From NCBI GenBank assembly GCA_035402645.1, contig DAONDQ010000151.1:1-5968 (forward strand): a DNA stretch of 5,968 nt, written 5' to 3'. How positions within the stretch are numbered: position 1 is the first letter of the stretch; every line of letters starts with the position of its first letter. The position numbers and the translations under genes were made by a program. Shown one piece after another: positions 1 to 5,683 of this stretch. The notes under the pieces were generated by a model, which ran no database searches, had not been told where the DNA came from, and saw only the letters and a list, made by a program, of their open reading frames with translations. The stretch comes from DAONDQ01 sp035402645 (GTDB taxonomy: Bacteria; Cloacimonadota; Cloacimonadia; Cloacimonadales; DAONDQ01).

Positions 1-1518
1 ACCGTCATGTTCAAATGGCATTTCTTCTCAGACATTTCAATCAACAATAAGGGTTGGTTCATCGATAACGTTGTGGTATCTGGTGTTGTGACAAAAACTG
101 GTAGAATTACCGGTACGATCACATTGTCACCCACCAGTTCAAATGTTACGAATACCGTTGTCAAGGCAGGCAGCTACACAACACATCCTGCAACAGACGG
201 TTCATATACCATTTACTTACCAAATGGGACATATGCTACTTCAGCAACGCTGACCAATTACTCAGTACCTTCAACTCAGTCACTTACAGTATCTGATGCA
301 AATCCGAATCAGACTGGTAACTTCACCTTGGAATTCTTATCAACTCCACCCACTCTCTCCTGCACTCCGGCAGTTGGTTCGATTCCATTAAGTTGGGCTT
401 CCAGGGATGAGAGGCTGCTTCATTTTGATCACTACAATGTATTTCGCAGGATCAATGGTGACATCTTCAGGAAGATCACGGAAGTGACAGGTACTTCTTA
501 CATAGATACGCCAACGATCAATGGTACATACTACTATTATGTAACAAAAGTTTATACGGAAGGTGAAAGCGGTGCCAGCAATACGGTATCATTCACATAT
601 CCGCCACCAACAGCTCCGAATTCTGTTGCCCTGGTTTCTCCAACAAATGGAGCAACTGGAGTCAGTTTGTTACCTACTGTTAGTTGGACACCAAATTCAA
701 GAGTTCTTTCAAAAGGTGAATTACCTCTTGATAAGGAAATTTTAGGTGCTGCGCGTGAATCAGCAACAAGGGAACCGGCTACGGATTTCTATGTCTACTG
801 TGATACTAATTCAAATCCTACCACCCTGTTGAATATATCCACTGCATCACCATACACATTCACCACATCGCTGGCATATTCCACCACGTATTATTGGAAA
901 GTGGTAGCACATAATGCCTATGGTTTTGCAACAGGTAATACTGTTTATTCATTCACAACCATGGCAAATCCGAATCCGCCAAATCCTGTGACCCTGACAT
1001 CACCTTCCAATGGTGCTACAGGAGTCATTCTCCAGCCTACTGTGAGCTGGACTCCATCAGGAACTGGTGCACCGGCAACTTCATATTACGTATATTGTGA
1101 TACGAATTCCAACCCAACGACTCTCGTTGGGTCACCGACTTCTTCACCATATACATTCACAACACCACTGAATTATGCAACCACATACTATTGGAAGGTC
1201 GTGGCTCATAATGCGAATGGAAATTCAAGCAGCAATACGGTATGGTCATTCACGACGATGAACAATCCGACACCGCTCGATACACCAACCGAAGTTGGTC
1301 TTGCAAGCACAGAATCAGGATTGGAGTTGAGTTGGGGTTCTGTGTATGGAGCTACCATCTATCGTATCTATGCGACAACGGATATCAATTCAGCAAACTG
1401 GGGAACTCCCATTGCTGTTGTAAATGCTCCAGATCATTCATGGACAGATACTTCAGGTATCCCATGGCGTTTCTATAGGGTAACTGCTGATAATATCATC
1501 GTCAAATCAGCAAAATAA
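1..1518 (+). CDS. Secreted multidomain Fn3/Ig-like repeat protein, C-terminal part (5' end outside the window)
   Basis: The frame is open from base 1, so the first Met at base 7 is internal and the gene begins upstream; 505 residues are visible. Counting from base 1, residues 18-28 (GWFIDNVVVSG) look like the last strand of a jelly-roll or MAM-like domain of the kind found at the end of secreted peptidases. Residues about 31-112 resemble a carboxypeptidase-regulatory-like beta domain (DGSYTIYLPNGTY). Residues about 116-201 form an Fn3-like domain. Residues about 201-321 and 324-420 are two homologous Ig/Fn3-like units, and residues about 424-505 are a final Fn3-like domain ending FYRVTADN. 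Composition is rich in Thr, Ser, Asn, Pro and Tyr, as in extracellular proteins. There is no recognisable C-terminal sorting domain, anchor or transmembrane segment in this part. The role is probably cell-surface or secreted; catalytic activity, if any, would lie in the missing N-terminal part. A strong terminator follows. Confidence 0.85.
   Translation, partial: TVMFKWHFFSDISINNKGWFIDNVVVSGVVTKTGRITGTITLSPTSSNVTNTVVKAGSYTTHPATDGSYTIYLPNGTYATSATLTNYSVPSTQSLTVSDANPNQTGNFTLEFLSTPPTLSCTPAVGSIPLSWASRDERLLHFDHYNVFRRINGDIFRKITEVTGTSYIDTPTINGTYYYYVTKVYTEGESGASNTVSFTYPPPTAPNSVALVSPTNGATGVSLLPTVSWTPNSRVLSKGELPLDKEILGAARESATREPATDFYVYCDTNSNPTTLLNISTASPYTFTTSLAYSTTYYWKVVAHNAYGFATGNTVYSFTTMANPNPPNPVTLTSPSNGATGVILQPTVSWTPSGTGAPATSYYVYCDTNSNPTTLVGSPTSSPYTFTTPLNYATTYYWKVVAHNANGNSSSNTVWSFTTMNNPTPLDTPTEVGLASTESGLELSWGSVYGATIYRIYATTDINSANWGTPIAVVNAPDHSWTDTSGIPWRFYRVTADNIIVKSAK
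601..1260 (+). repeat. Two tandem homologous Ig/Fn3-like units inside the repeat protein
   Basis: Unit 1 (601-963) and unit 2 (970-1260) share the framework SPxNGATGV, PTVSWTP, YVYCDTNSNPTTL, SPYTFTT, TTYYWKVVAHNA and SFTTM. The DNA is clearly related but diverged at third positions, so the duplication is old. Unit 1 carries 27 residues (bases 694-774) where unit 2 has only five between its TP and PAT, a net in-frame gain of 22 residues. The architecture is typical of extended extracellular stalks. Confidence 0.8.
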
Positions 1519-1530
1519 CTGAAACATTGT

Positions 1531-1552
1531 CATTACCCTTCACAAGGTAATG
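1531..1552 (+). other. Small hairpin just after the repeat-protein stop
   Basis: CATTACC (1531-1537) pairs with GGTAATG (1546-1552) around an 8-base loop, and two more pairs are possible with one bulged C. It has no T-tract, so it is not a terminator by itself. It sits between the stop codon and the strong terminator and may protect the 3' end of the transcript. Confidence 0.4.
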
Positions 1553-1562
1553 GAAGTATATC

Positions 1563-1594
1563 AAGCGCAGGTCAAAGTACCTGCGCTTTTTTTT
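1563..1594 (+). terminator. Rho-independent terminator of the repeat-protein gene
   Basis: AAGCGCAGGT (1563-1572) and ACCTGCGCTT (1579-1588) form a perfect 10-bp stem with a 6-base loop, and the stem runs into eight consecutive Ts (1587-1594). It lies 44 bases after the stop codon at 1516-1518 and separates this transcript from lemA. Confidence 0.92.
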
Positions 1595-1703
1595 ATCTCG
1601 AGATTATGAAACTTTCAAAATAAATATTTACAAAACCAAACACCTCTTTCGAATGACTTAATGAATGGTTGAAACCTTATTTCACCACATATGGAGGAAT
1701 TAC

Positions 1704-2306
1704 ATGAAAAAGGGAACCACAATCCTTTTAATCATACTGTTGATCATCATCATCCTGATCGGTGGCATCATCGGCCGTTATAACAAGATGGTGAAAATGA
1801 AGCAGGAAGTGAAAAACAAATGGTCTGATGTGGAAAATCAATATCAGCGAAGATACGATCTGATCCCTAACCTGGTTGAAACCGTGAAGGGATATGCCTC
1901 ACACGAAAGAGAAACCCTGATAGCCGTGACAGAAGCACGTGCTAAAGTCGGTGGAGTCACACAGATTTCCAAAGATATGATCAATGACCCGCAAGCTTTC
2001 CAAAAGTTCCAAGAAGCCCAAGCCGGTTTGCAAGGTGCCTTACAAAGATTGATGGTTGTTGTTGAAAAATATCCTGATTTAAAAGCAAATCAGAACTTCC
2101 TGGCTCTGCAGAGTCAGCTCGAAGGAACTGAGAACCGTATTGCAGTAGCCCGCATGGATTATAACGATTCTGCCAAGAATTTCAATCAAATGATTGTAAC
2201 ATTCCCCAATAACATATTGGCAGGAATATTCAATCTAAAAGAAGTGCAGTTCTTCCAGGCGACAGCCGGTGCGGAAACTGCCCCAAAAGTTGATTTCAAT
2301 AAGTAA
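1704..2306 (+). CDS. lemA: LemA family membrane-anchored coiled-coil protein
   Basis: This is a 200-residue protein, the usual length for the family. The start at 1704 is chosen over an ATG at 1665 because GGAGG (1693-1697) lies 6 bases before it and the protein then opens with a Lys pair and a hydrophobic segment (about residues 5-23), as LemA proteins do. That segment should anchor the protein in the inner membrane with the C-terminal part outside the cytoplasm. The family signature follows: a helical stretch with KNKWSDVENQYQRRYDLIPNLVETVKGYA and HE, then long Gln/Glu/Ala-rich helices, then ARMDYNDSAKNFN and FPNN near the C-terminus. The biochemical role of LemA is not firmly established; it is often linked to envelope functions. 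It is not next to the TPM-domain gene that often accompanies lemA. It has its own terminator, so it appears monocistronic. I found no convincing sigma70 promoter in 1595-1690. Confidence 0.93.
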   Translation: MKKGTTILLIILLIIIILIGGIIGRYNKMVKMKQEVKNKWSDVENQYQRRYDLIPNLVETVKGYASHERETLIAVTEARAKVGGVTQISKDMINDPQAFQKFQEAQAGLQGALQRLMVVVEKYPDLKANQNFLALQSQLEGTENRIAVARMDYNDSAKNFNQMIVTFPNNILAGIFNLKEVQFFQATAGAETAPKVDFNK

Positions 2307-2314
2307 TTCATAAG

Positions 2315-2341
2315 AGCAGGGATCGAAAGGTCCCTGCTTTT
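2315..2341 (+). terminator. Hairpin terminator after lemA, abutting the lpxK start codon
   Basis: AGCAGGGATC (2315-2324) pairs with GGTCCCTGCT (2329-2338), with one G-U pair, and is capped by a GAAA (GNRA) tetraloop (2325-2328). Only four Ts follow (2338-2341), so termination may be partial. The lpxK ATG at 2346 begins 4 bases beyond the T-run, so the hairpin occupies the place where lpxK's ribosome-binding site should be. Confidence 0.75.
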
Positions 2342-2345
2342 CATT

Positions 2346-3389
2346 ATGGATAAACAGAATATTATTTCGAAGAATCTATACCAAAGATCCTTCCTCTCAT
2401 ATATTCTTCTTCCCCTTTCTCTTCTCAATATCGCAATTCAATTTTCCCACAGAATGATTTACCGTTTTTTCCCATCTCGAATATTCTTTAGTCCAATACC
2501 TGTCATCAGTATAGGTAATATCGTCAGCGGTGGTAGTGGAAAGACTCCTTTCACAGTAGTCATGGCAAATTACCTCACAAATGCCGGTAAGAAAGTGGCT
2601 GTCTCCCACCGCGATTACAAAGGACAATTCGAAACCGGGAATCAATTCATTTCCGATAGACAGGGAATTCTCCCGGAATTAAGTTATGCAGGTGATGAAG
2701 CAGCTCTATTAGCAGAGAAACTTCCCGGCATACCTGTAATAGCGGGTAGGAATAGACGGAAATCAATCAAGATGCTTGCAGAAAGATACAAGGATTTGGA
2801 TTACATAATCCTGGATGATTCTTTCCAGCATCTGAAAGTACATCATGACAAGGATTTCGTGATTTTCAACTCCAAAGCAGGATATGGTAATGGCTTTGTT
2901 TTACCATCGGGAATCCTTCGAGAACCACTCTCGAGCTTACAATATACTGACTTTATTGTCTGGAATGGTAATGATCCCGTACCACCAAGAATTTGTTCAA
3001 TTAACAAACCCATTATTCAGGGAACCACTCAATGTACTGGTTTGAAGGATATGTCTGGAAACCGTTTTGATCTGAGTATGCTCAAAAATAAAAAACTCGT
3101 TCTGCTTTCCGGTATTGGTTATCCCCTGGGTTTTGAAGATACGATCAAGTCCCTTGGGCTGCAATTTCCCAAACATTATGCGCTACCTGACCATTATCAA
3201 TACACCGATGACCGTTTTCTGGCAGAATTAGCCGACGCAGTTTCTGCAGGTGCATTCGACTTTATTATAACAACCGAAAAGGACTATGTGAAATTAAGAA
3301 AAACAGGCAAGAACCTTCCTCTCCTCATTGTTGAGATTGAATTCATGCCCGATGAGGAATGCTTTACTTTGATAAATGAACTTTTATAA
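2346..3389 (+). CDS. lpxK: Tetraacyldisaccharide 4'-kinase LpxK (lipid A biosynthesis)
   Basis: LpxK phosphorylates the 4' position of the tetraacyldisaccharide 1-phosphate precursor of lipid A, using ATP at the cytoplasmic face of the inner membrane. The 347 residues match the family length and order. There is an N-terminal hydrophobic helix (about 16-33) and then the P-loop GNIVSGGSGKTP (57-68, with K66). The GDE motif (116-118) and the Walker-B-like DDSFQH (157-162) follow. Further on come GNG and LPSGILREPLS (181-196), SGIGYP (255-260), LPDHYQYT (280-287) and TTEKDYVKL (309-317). The loop normally read as SRGYG is SHRDYKG here (87-93), with Asp where Gly is usual. The first ATG is kept because the N-terminal helix aligns with known LpxK proteins, although no Shine-Dalgarno is visible. 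The restriction gene follows after 15 bases. Confidence 0.95.
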   Translation: MDKQNIISKNLYQRSFLSYILLPLSLLNIAIQFSHRMIYRFFPSRIFFSPIPVISIGNIVSGGSGKTPFTVVMANYLTNAGKKVAVSHRDYKGQFETGNQFISDRQGILPELSYAGDEAALLAEKLPGIPVIAGRNRRKSIKMLAERYKDLDYIILDDSFQHLKVHHDKDFVIFNSKAGYGNGFVLPSGILREPLSSLQYTDFIVWNGNDPVPPRICSINKPIIQGTTQCTGLKDMSGNRFDLSMLKNKKLVLLSGIGYPLGFEDTIKSLGLQFPKHYALPDHYQYTDDRFLAELADAVSAGAFDFIITTEKDYVKLRKTGKNLPLLIVEIEFMPDEECFTLINELL

Positions 3390-3404
3390 CAAAGGATTAC
3401 ATCA

Positions 3405-4310
3405 ATGCCAACAATTATAGAATGTATTAAAAAACGTATCAATACGTTGGTTGACTTTAGGGATATTACGTTAAGAATTCTAAGTGTTCTACCAGAGGAA
3501 ATAAGCACAAGTTCACGTAAAAAAGATTATGTGATTCACGTATCTTCCAATGCAAATACAACAAAATATATTAGACCAGTTAATGAGAAATTATTCATAA
3601 ATGAAATACAACAGTTTAAAGATGAATTTGATCAGTTCATTAACCTTCTTCATACAATACCTAATGTTGAGCAGATTGTTTTGCAGGGAAAACACAATCT
3701 TATTAATAGAGTGATTTATACAATTCAACAATCGATTAGCGCCATGTTTGATTTGAAAGAAAATTCCAATAGCTCAAGAAAGCATGTAGGTAATCGTTTC
3801 GAGGATTTGATTCGTTCTGTAGTACAAGAAACAGGACTCACATGCAAAAAAATGATCATTAAAATTCCTTATGGGGAAACTATAAAGAGAAAGAAAATGT
3901 ACTATTCTTGTGAAACAGATCTAATAATATCACCTTACTCAGAATGTAAATCTTCAAGTCAATACATAGATAATAAGGAAGTTGTTCTATCTATTAAAAC
4001 CTCATCGAAGGATCGAATGGGAAAAGTATTCCTCGATAAATTCTTAATTAGTAAATTCATGAAATATGAAGTGACACATTACGGTATTTTCTTGAATGAC
4101 ATACAACGTAAAGGTACCCAAGATATAGCCAGTACATTTGTATCAAATCTATTTATGGTCTATAGTATATTTCTAACAAAAATGAACCATGTTTATTACG
4201 TTGATATTCCCGAAACAGCAAAGTCAGATCCTTATTCATCTTATATTTCCCAATTTTCGTTTTTTATTACTGACGTATTATGGGAGATTTTACATCACCA
4301 CGAAGTTTAA
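3405..4310 (+). CDS. Putative type II restriction endonuclease, PD-(D/E)XK fold, EcoRII/Ecl18kI/PspGI-like active site
   Basis: This 301-residue protein probably cleaves DNA at the site protected by the convergent methyltransferase. The first 125 residues are mostly helical and not recognised. The catalytic core follows: E133 in GNRFEDLI, D172 in CETDLIIS, and K198 in LSIKTSSKDR, with Ser at the usual acidic position of the ExK motif, then K202-D203-R204 and D211 in FLDKF. From memory, Ecl18kI uses E125, D160, K182 and E195, with R186-E187-R188 reading the bases, and EcoRII uses a K-D-R triplet. The offsets +4/+5/+6 and +13 from the catalytic Lys agree exactly, which suggests a CC/GG-containing target. 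The length is close to Ecl18kI (about 305). AAAGGA (3391-3396) lies 8 bases before the start, and lpxK ends 15 bases upstream, so co-transcription is likely. The gene is visibly more AT-rich than lpxK, which fits acquisition by transfer. The family call is strong; the target is inferred. Confidence 0.8.
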   Translation: MPTIIECIKKRINTLVDFRDITLRILSVLPEEISTSSRKKDYVIHVSSNANTTKYIRPVNEKLFINEIQQFKDEFDQFINLLHTIPNVEQIVLQGKHNLINRVIYTIQQSISAMFDLKENSNSSRKHVGNRFEDLIRSVVQETGLTCKKMIIKIPYGETIKRKKMYYSCETDLIISPYSECKSSSQYIDNKEVVLSIKTSSKDRMGKVFLDKFLISKFMKYEVTHYGIFLNDIQRKGTQDIASTFVSNLFMVYSIFLTKMNHVYYVDIPETAKSDPYSSYISQFSFFITDVLWEILHHHEV

Positions 4311-5355
4311 GTCTTCTTTCGACCAAGCTTGGATCATTAATCTGAGAACCGAGTATTAGTCTTTCTTCCATATCTTCGAGGCGATCAATAATCAAACTAC
4401 AATAATCCGTGTTGATTTCTGACCCAATCCAATTTCGCTTGAGGACGTCAGCAATCATATACGTTGTACCTGAGCCGCCGAACGGATCAACGATGATACT
4501 ATCCTGATTTGATGAGGCTAATATTAGCTTACTTATTAATTCAATTGGTTTTTGGGTTGGATGCAAGGTTTTTTCCCACGAAGAATTAGAAATAGTGGGT
4601 ATTTCGAATACATCTTTGGGTTTAGCTCCTTTAGGGTTCGGAACCCAATCATAGCTCTTTCCATTCCCATATTGTGACGTAACTGCTTGTGACCGATTTG
4701 GATATTTAATCGTATGTTCATTATATGGTATTCGTACTTCATCAATATTGAATATGAAATTCCGAGATTTTCTCAAATGAAGGATACTTTCATGAGAACG
4801 TCCCCAGTCATTGCCTAAATTAGCTTTGTTCCTATAAAACCATACAAGCCATTTGCAACTATGGAATCCTTTAGATGTTGTATATTTGATGTCGGCTAAA
4901 ATTTCTGAAAATCCACAGATGTACATGGAACCTCTTGTAGTTAATACTCTATATGATTCATTAATCCACTGATTCGTCCATTCTAAGTAAAAATTCTGTG
5001 AGGGAAATATATCCCATTCTGCCTTCCCTATATTATATGGGGGATCGGCTATAATCAAATCTATAGAATTATTAGGAAGTGATCGTAAAAGTTCTATTGC
5101 ATCAATATTATAAAGTGACCCATACTCTGTTTTGTGATACGCTGTAGGAGATTGTTTGGTATCGTACGGTTCTAATTGATATGCCGGTTCCATTTCCTTG
5201 ATTAAAATATTAACTTGCTCTTCAGTATACACCCGATAATTATTTACAGGATGCCTCACAGATGTGAATTTTCCATCTCGATCCCACCTTCTCAAGGTAT
5301 GAGCATTGATCCCCAATTTCTCAGCCGCTTGTTTAACAGAGAGAAATTTTGCCAT
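4267..5355 (-). CDS. Beta-class DNA amino-methyltransferase with N-terminal MerR-like HTH (modification enzyme)
   Basis: The protein has 362 residues. Residues 1-55 are a MerR/excisionase-type winged HTH: VKQAAEKLGINAHTLRRWDRDGKF, then the wing NNYRVYTEEQVNIL. Residues about 77-340 are an S-adenosylmethionine-dependent methyltransferase. It has catalytic DPPY (104-107) in IADPPYNIG, a variable middle that probably holds target recognition, LHPTQKP (264-270), and the SAM-binding DPFGGSGTT (290-298) followed by IGSEIN. Motif IV before motif I defines the beta class, which methylates N6 of adenine or N4 of cytosine. DPPY is commoner among N6-adenine enzymes but does not exclude N4-cytosine. The start has a strong GGAGGAG (5364-5358 on this strand), two bases before the ATG. 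The gene converges on the nuclease with a 44-bp overlap, as a cognate R-M pair. The HTH probably controls its own promoter, which carries palindromes; that is inference. Confidence 0.9.
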   Translation of the reverse strand: MAKFLSVKQAAEKLGINAHTLRRWDRDGKFTSVRHPVNNYRVYTEEQVNILIKEMEPAYQLEPYDTKQSPTAYHKTEYGSLYNIDAIELLRSLPNNSIDLIIADPPYNIGKAEWDIFPSQNFYLEWTNQWINESYRVLTTRGSMYICGFSEILADIKYTTSKGFHSCKWLVWFYRNKANLGNDWGRSHESILHLRKSRNFIFNIDEVRIPYNEHTIKYPNRSQAVTSQYGNGKSYDWVPNPKGAKPKDVFEIPTISNSSWEKTLHPTQKPIELISKLILASSNQDSIIVDPFGGSGTTYMIADVLKRNWIGSEINTDYCSLIIDRLEDMEERLILGSQINDPSLVERRLKLRGDVKSPIIRQ

Positions 5356-5369
5356 AACTCCTCCAATAC

Positions 5370-5398
5370 ATCATATTACCTTATACAAGGTTGTACAA
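5370..5398 (-). promoter_or_regulatory. Predicted sigma70 promoter of the methyltransferase gene
   Basis: On the minus strand, TTGTAC (5398-5393) and TATGAT (5375-5370) are separated by exactly 17 bases (5392-5376). An eight-base A-tract (5427-5420) and more AT-rich DNA lie upstream, like an UP element. The expected transcription start, about 6-7 bases after the -10, falls at 5364-5363, at the first bases of the Shine-Dalgarno. The leader would then be only about 8-9 bases long. Confidence 0.6.
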
Positions 5399-5399
5399 C
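5378..5399 (-). promoter_or_regulatory. Candidate operator(s) for the MerR-like domain of the methyltransferase
   Basis: Two overlapping palindromes lie over the promoter. ACCTTGTATAAGGT (5391-5378, minus strand) has 5-bp arms around a 4-base centre and sits inside the -35/-10 spacer, the classic position for MerR-family binding. GTTGTACAAC (5399-5390) is a perfect 10-bp palindrome that includes the -35. On the plus strand the words TATACAA (5382) and TGTACAA (5392) recur 10 bp apart, about one helical turn. MerR activators usually act on 19-20 bp spacers; with a 17-bp spacer, simple repression is the likelier effect. Confidence 0.55.
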
Positions 5400-5473
5400 A
5401 TATGTCTATTGTAAAGTTATTTTTTTTATATATAGTGTTTATTATTAGAAAAACATGAACTCATTTGTTCCGA

Positions 5474-5572
5474 TTAAATACGAGTTGTGTTAGTCATAAC
5501 CTTTTCATGATTAGTGATTTTCCTCCTAACGAGCATCGTTGACGAAATCAAAACCAAAATATAAACATCCAT
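5474..5572 (-). CDS. Doubtful small hydrophobic ORF, 32 residues
   Basis: An ATG at 5572-5570 opens 32 codons ending in TAA (5476-5474). GGGAG (5584-5580) lies 7 bases before it, which is good spacing. The peptide starts with a hydrophobic stretch (MDVYILVLISSTMLV), then RRK and a polar tail. This is the general look of a small membrane peptide or type I toxin, but also of a chance ORF in AT-rich DNA. It points the same way as the methyltransferase, 118 bases upstream of it, and its start overlaps the inverted repeat at 5572-5637. I do not recognise it, and no promoter is evident. Confidence 0.2.
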   Translation of the reverse strand: MDVYILVLISSTMLVRRKITNHEKVMTNTTRI

Positions 5573-5637
5573 CAACCATCTCCCAAATCTTAAGGGATGC
5601 TTGGCGGATGCTTAAGATGTGGTTAAGAGACGGTTGA
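5572..5637. repeat. Imperfect inverted repeat (potential long stem-loop)
   Basis: The outer arms TCAACCATCTC (5572-5582) and GAGACGGTTGA (5627-5637) pair at 10 of 11 positions. The inner arms ATCTTAAG (5587-5594) and CTTAAGAT (5611-5618) are a perfect 8-bp inverted repeat around a 16-base loop. Short unpaired stretches separate the two helices. It could be a dispersed intergenic repeat, a protein-binding site or part of a small RNA; no T-tract follows on either strand, so it is not a standard terminator. Confidence 0.6.
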
Positions 5638-5638
5638 G
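5590..5638. repeat. Degenerate 11-nt tandem repeat, TTRRG phase
   Basis: Four successive 11-base units are TTAAGGGATGC, TTGGCGGATGC, TTAAGATGTGG and TTAAGAGACGG, and a fifth begins with TTGAG at 5634. Units 1-2 share GGATGC and units 3-4 share a GG ending. The 11-bp period is close to one DNA turn, so every TTRRG word would face the same side of the helix, as in arrays of regulator half-sites. Confidence 0.6.
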
Positions 5639-5683
5639 TATATTTCAATGATATAGTACACATACTTCAGGGAACGAAATGCG

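Noticed and set aside
563..745. ORF on + overlapping the repeat protein
   Set aside because: It lies out of frame inside the repeat-protein gene, with no ribosome site and a composition typical of a frame shadow. The same holds for the ORF at 1242-1478 (+).
1627..1632. TTTACA as -35 box for lemA
   Set aside because: No acceptable -10 lies 16-18 bp downstream.
2186..2645. Two minus-strand ORFs over lemA and lpxK
   Set aside because: They are antisense to well-supported conserved genes, overlap each other, and their products show no recognisable domain.
3284..3508. Minus-strand ORF across the lpxK/nuclease junction
   Set aside because: It is antisense to the conserved end of LpxK and the nuclease start, with no domain and no ribosome site considered convincing.
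4536..4745. Short minus-strand ORF inside the methyltransferase
   Set aside because: It is on the same strand but in another frame within the recognition region of the methyltransferase; a shadow.
5394..5427. Possible plus-strand terminator: TACAA and TTGTA arms before eight Ts
   Set aside because: The stem is only 5 bp with a 10-base loop and no gene ends upstream on that strand; the T-run is better read as an A-tract upstream of the minus-strand promoter.
5215..5448. Plus-strand ORF opposite the methyltransferase start
   Set aside because: It is antisense to the HTH domain and runs over the promoter; no domain was recognised.
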